Position numbers and translations under genes: made by a program. A DNA stretch of 7,815 bases, taken from NCBI GenBank assembly GCA_003552325.1, contig PUKM01000053.1, forward strand, positions 1-7,815, given 5' to 3'. This document shows, one piece after another, positions 5,696-7,815 of the stretch. The number at the start of each line of letters is the position of its first letter. The stretch's first letter is position 1. The stretch comes from Natrialbaceae archaeon. Its GTDB lineage: Archaea > Halobacteriota > Halobacteria > Halobacteriales > Natrialbaceae. The notes beneath the pieces were generated by a model. It was not told where the DNA came from and did not search any database. It saw only the letters and a list, made by a program, of their open reading frames with translations.

Positions 5696-6670
5696 ATGGA
5701 ATACACAACCCTTGGTAGTACGGGGATGACCGTGAGCCGACTCTGTCTGGGCTGTATGAGTTTCGGCTCGAGCGAGTGGCGTCCGTGGGTGCTCGAGGAG
5801 GAGGCAAGTCACGAGATCATCGAGCGAGCGATCGATCTCGGTATCACGTTCTTCGATACGGCGAATATGTACTCACAGGGTGAGTCGGAACGAATCCTCG
5901 GGGAGGCACTCGAGGGCCACCGCGAGGAGGCGGTCGTGGCGACGAAAGGATACTTCCAGATGCGTGCGGGCGACCACAATTCGGGTGGCCTGTCACGAAA
6001 AGCGCTCGAGTAGGAACTGGCCGCGAGCCTGGACCGACTTGGGCTCGAGACCATCGACCTCTATCAGATTCATCGCTGGGACGAGACGACGCCGATCGAG
6101 GAGACGCTCCGTACACTCACTGATGCGGTTCGACGCGGACAGGTTCGGTACCTGGGAGCGTCCTCGATGTGGGCCACGCAACTCGCGGATGCAATCCATA
6201 CGAGCGCCCATCTCGGCCTCGAGCGTTTCATCAGCATGCAGAACCACTACAATCTGGTGTATCGGGAGGAAGAACGGGAAATGCTCCCGTACTGTGAACG
6301 CCAGGGGGTCGGCGTCATCCCATGGTCGCCACTCGCCCGCGGCTACCTCACGAGGCCGGACGAAGACGTCGAGGCAACCGAACGCGGTGCGACCGAAGAA
6401 CACCTCTATGCCCATCCCTACCGGGAGGGTGGCGGTATCGAGATCAACCGTCGGGTCGAGGAACTGGCCGACGACAAGGGTGTCACGATGGCACAGCTCG
6501 CGCTTGCCTGGCTGTTACACCAGGAGGCGGTCGACGCGCCGATCGTCGGCACCACGAGCGTCGAGCACCTCGAGCAGGCCGTCGAGGCCCTCGAGATCTC
6601 TCTGTCGTCGTCTGATCTCGACTATCTCGAGGAGCCCTATGAGCCGGTTCGGGTATCAGGCCACGACTAG
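5696..6670 (+). pseudogene. Aldo/keto reductase with an in-frame TAG at codon 106
   Basis: Read through one TAG at 6011-6013, this frame gives about 324 residues, the usual length of a TIM-barrel NADPH-dependent aldo/keto reductase. Family features are M-E-Y-T-T-L-G at the N-terminus, the catalytic tetrad D54 (F-F-D-T-A-N), Y59, K84 (V-A-T-K) and H126 (L-Y-Q-I-H-R-W), then V-I-P-W-S-P-L-A-R-G (about 205-214) and the C-terminal cofactor region D-A-P-I-V-G-T-T-S-V-E-H-L. The stop separates H126 and most of the barrel from D54, Y59 and K84, so the 105-residue product cannot be active. The next in-frame ATG (6167) lies beyond H126. There is no frameshift: both halves share a frame and good codon use, which points to a recent single-base change (CAG or GAG to TAG), a sequencing error, or readthrough. 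A weak TATA-like GATTATG is centred 27 nt before the ATG. Confidence 0.85.
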
Positions 6671-6736
6671 AAAGCTATAGACCGGTTTGATCACGGAAGC
6701 TGACAATCGTGATTCGGTGACATTCATGGGCCACAA

Positions 6737-6743
6737 TATTTAA
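6737..6743 (+). promoter_or_regulatory. TATA-like box of the HEAT-repeat gene
   Basis: TATTTAA is centred at 6740, 26 nt before the GTG at 6766 and 32 nt before the ATG at 6772. The spacing used by the other genes in this window favours a leaderless start at the GTG. Confidence 0.5.
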
Positions 6744-6765
6744 CCGATTGTTCTAATATGTACAG

Positions 6766-7284
6766 GTGTACATGGAGGGGGAGGGAGGATTGCCCAACGA
6801 AGGAGCTGCTGAACCGGCGCTCCAGTTGGGGACTGTACTCACACAACTCGATCAGTCGGAAGCGGAACAGCAGGCAACAGCTGTGGAGACGATCTTGCAC
6901 GTCAGTCACGAAGATCCGACACGGTGTTTGCCGACGGTCCCAAAACTTCGGTCGTTGCTTGGTTCGTGTGATTCACGGACCAACGCCAATATCGCTCGCT
7001 GTCTCGAGATAATGGCGAAAAAAGCACCAAACGACGTCGCGCCGTCAGTCCCTGCTATTGTCTCTTTTCTCACTGATAGCCCGTCACTCGAAACCACAAC
7101 GACGTTGCTCGAGTGTCTCGAGGCGGTGGCTGAAGAACGGCCAGCGATCGTGGCGGACGAACTCGAAGAAGTCGACATTGCGGTCATTGCTGAGCGTGTT
7201 GATGGGACCACGGAGACACCAGAGCAGTCGACGGATGCGCTGGCGACCGTCACTGAGCGTGTACACACCCTGCGGCAGGATTGA
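6766..7284 (+). CDS. HEAT-like repeat protein
   Basis: A 172-residue soluble acidic protein made mainly of three helical-pair repeats of about 38 residues, near 37-68, 74-105 and 112-144. Each has the same layout: a helix of the type A-x-x-[VLC]-E-x-[IL]-x-x-[VM]-[SA], then a P a few residues on (D-P-T-R-C-L-P, A-P-N-D-V-A-P, R-P-A-I-V-A-D), then V-P-x-[LI]-x-x-[LF]-L-type residues in the second helix. This matches HEAT/armadillo-type scaffolds, which bind protein partners and have no enzymatic residues. An N-terminal Gly/Glu-rich tail (1-15) and a C-terminal helix (about 152-170) flank the repeats. The start is either GTG 6766, which fits the TATA spacing, or ATG 6772, giving 170 residues. 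It begins 95 nt after the broken reductase, with its own promoter. Partner unknown. Confidence 0.8.
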   Translation: MYMEGEGGLPNEGAAEPALQLGTVLTQLDQSEAEQQATAVETILHVSHEDPTRCLPTVPKLRSLLGSCDSRTNANIARCLEIMAKKAPNDVAPSVPAIVSFLTDSPSLETTTTLLECLEAVAEERPAIVADELEEVDIAVIAERVDGTTETPEQSTDALATVTERVHTLRQD

Positions 7285-7323
7285 CTCGCTGAACGACTGC
7301 GGGGGTCCACAGATCGGGCGAAC

Positions 7324-7329
7324 CTATAC
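7324..7329 (+). promoter_or_regulatory. TATA box of the 70-aa acidic protein
   Basis: CTATAC is centred about 27 nt before the ATG at 7354, in the 69-nt gap after the HEAT-repeat gene. It predicts a leaderless transcript separate from the upstream gene. Confidence 0.5.
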
Positions 7330-7353
7330 CCGACTCGAGGCACTTCATGCGGT

Positions 7354-7566
7354 ATGGACAAGGCTATGCTCGAAGATCAGCGCACGCTCGTCGCAATGAT
7401 CGAAGCCGAAGGATGGGAGGTTACCGGCGCCGAACTCACGAGTTACGACAGTCCCTGGACCGACGAAGACGCCCCCGAAGCTGAAATCACGCTCACTGCG
7501 CGAAAGCCCTACGGAGATGCTGACGAAGAAGCGGGAGACGACGACAATCCGTACCGTCTTAAGTGA
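7354..7566 (+). CDS. Small acidic haloarchaeal protein of unknown function
   Basis: A 70-residue protein with no membrane segment. Residues 5-20 look like an amphipathic helix (L-E-D-Q-R-T-L-V-A-M-I-E-A-E-G-W). Two likely strands follow (W21-E-V-T-G-A-E-L-T and E-I-T-L-T-A-R-K-P-Y), and the tail is disordered and Asp/Glu-rich (D55 to D64) before N-P-Y-R-L-K. The helix-strand-strand outline and acidic tail are typical of small soluble haloarchaeal proteins. The S-Y-D-S-P-W stretch (30-35) between the strands may be a conserved loop. The start is supported by a TATA box at leaderless distance. No known family was recognised and no neighbour suggests a role. Confidence 0.78.
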   Translation: MDKAMLEDQRTLVAMIEAEGWEVTGAELTSYDSPWTDEDAPEAEITLTARKPYGDADEEAGDDDNPYRLK

Positions 7567-7652
7567 CCAGGCTGTCAGGTGTTCACTCGAGATAGATTTC
7601 TGCAGTCGCCTTCGATTCCAGCGGTCACGCGATAGTCTCGATCCAAACGGGC

Positions 7653-7664
7653 CGTGTTAACACG
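7653..7664. repeat. 12-bp palindrome over the stop of the right-edge gene
   Basis: CGTGTTAACACG is a perfect palindrome that includes the TAA stop (minus strand, 7659-7657) of the partial gene. It may be a short hairpin at the end of that transcript or chance. Confidence 0.25.
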
Positions 7665-7815
7665 AACAGTAGTAGTCGGGACCGCCGAACTCGGTTTCGA
7701 GCAGCTGCAGGGCTGGACCTGGGTCAGAGGGACGATACACTCCGGTCGTGAGACCTTGTTGCGATTCGAACGCACCGGTCACCAGTGCCGACCACTCCGA
7801 CCTCGAGAGGACATC
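7657..7815 (-). CDS. C-terminal part of an unrecognised protein, cut by the window edge
   Basis: From the right edge (7815) to the TAA at 7657-7659 the minus strand gives 52 codons without interruption. The product runs D-V-L-S-R-S-E-W-S-A-L-V-T-G-A-F and then T-T-G-V-Y-R-P, P-G-P-A-L-Q-L-L-E, and ends Y-Y-C-S-C. Codon use is GC-rich at third positions and the peptide is hydrophilic and well mixed, unlike the competing minus frame at 7575-7775, which is basic and Ser/Arg/Thr-rich. The start and at least the N-terminal part lie outside the window. The C-x-C pair at the extreme C-terminus could bind metal or form a disulfide, but no family was recognised. It converges on the 70-aa gene with 90 bp between the stops. 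Confidence 0.6.
   Translation of the reverse strand, partial: DVLSRSEWSALVTGAFESQQGLTTGVYRPSDPGPALQLLETEFGGPDYYCSC

Noticed and set aside
5489..5812. 107-residue minus-strand frame overlapping the reductase start
   Set aside because: Composition is Thr/Arg/His-rich and it lies antisense to the well-supported reductase N-terminus.
6011..6013. TAG read as pyrrolysine
   Set aside because: The codon is not at a catalytic or methylamine-methyltransferase context, and TAG is used as an ordinary stop by at least three genes in this window; no pyl genes are present here.
5880..6680. 266-residue plus-strand frame across the reductase
   Set aside because: Arg/Ser-rich out-of-frame shadow; the aldo/keto reductase motifs lie in the other frame on both sides of the TAG.
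6690..6713. ATCACG/CGTGAT 6-bp inverted repeat after the reductase as a terminator
   Set aside because: A short stem with a 12-nt loop and no T-run; too weak to list as a feature.
6906..7361. 151-residue minus-strand frame over the HEAT-repeat gene
   Set aside because: Ser/Arg/Val-rich antisense shadow of a plus-strand gene with clear repeats and promoter.
7575..7775. 66-residue minus-strand frame at the right end
   Set aside because: Basic and low in acidic residues; the competing minus frame ending at 7657 has better codon use and a more protein-like composition.

Overview
The window looks like haloarchaeal chromosomal DNA. It is GC-rich, its proteins are acidic, and the hexamer CTCGAG occurs about 46 times by hand count. 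Several genes have a TATA-like box centred 26-27 nt before the start codon, the geometry expected of leaderless archaeal transcripts. The CTCGAG density and the protein types suggest a Natrialba/Natrinema-like lineage, but this is inference and not a phylogenetic result. No tRNA, rRNA, CRISPR array or intact mobile element was seen.

Left part (1-2614): after a 5' region carrying an 11-bp inverted repeat, three tightly packed plus-strand genes form an operon. They encode a CDP-alcohol phosphatidyltransferase-type membrane protein, a short 6-pyruvoyl-tetrahydropterin synthase/QueD-fold protein that keeps the zinc histidines but lacks the usual catalytic Cys, and a GT-B family 4 glycosyltransferase. 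A convergent minus-strand pair (4498-3212) encodes a two-CBS-domain protein and, 9 nt behind it, a class I SAM methyltransferase. A small zinc-ribbon membrane protein (3060-2779) lies between the two units. The pterin-fold protein, glycosyltransferase, methyltransferase and CDP-alcohol transferase together look like a small-molecule or lipid-conjugate pathway that I cannot assign to a known product. This is the best candidate in the window for an undescribed system.

Middle part (4499-5695): this is sparsely coding. It has an 81-aa three-helix membrane protein with a good Shine-Dalgarno, a stretch of about 380 bp with no convincing gene, and a 36-aa single-helix membrane protein on the minus strand with its own well-placed TATA box.

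Right part (5696-7815): a full-length aldo/keto reductase reading frame is broken by one in-frame TAG at codon 106, between the catalytic Lys and His. It is followed by a stand-alone HEAT-like repeat protein, a 70-aa acidic protein with a clear leaderless promoter, and the C-terminal 52 codons of an unrecognised minus-strand gene that runs off the right edge.
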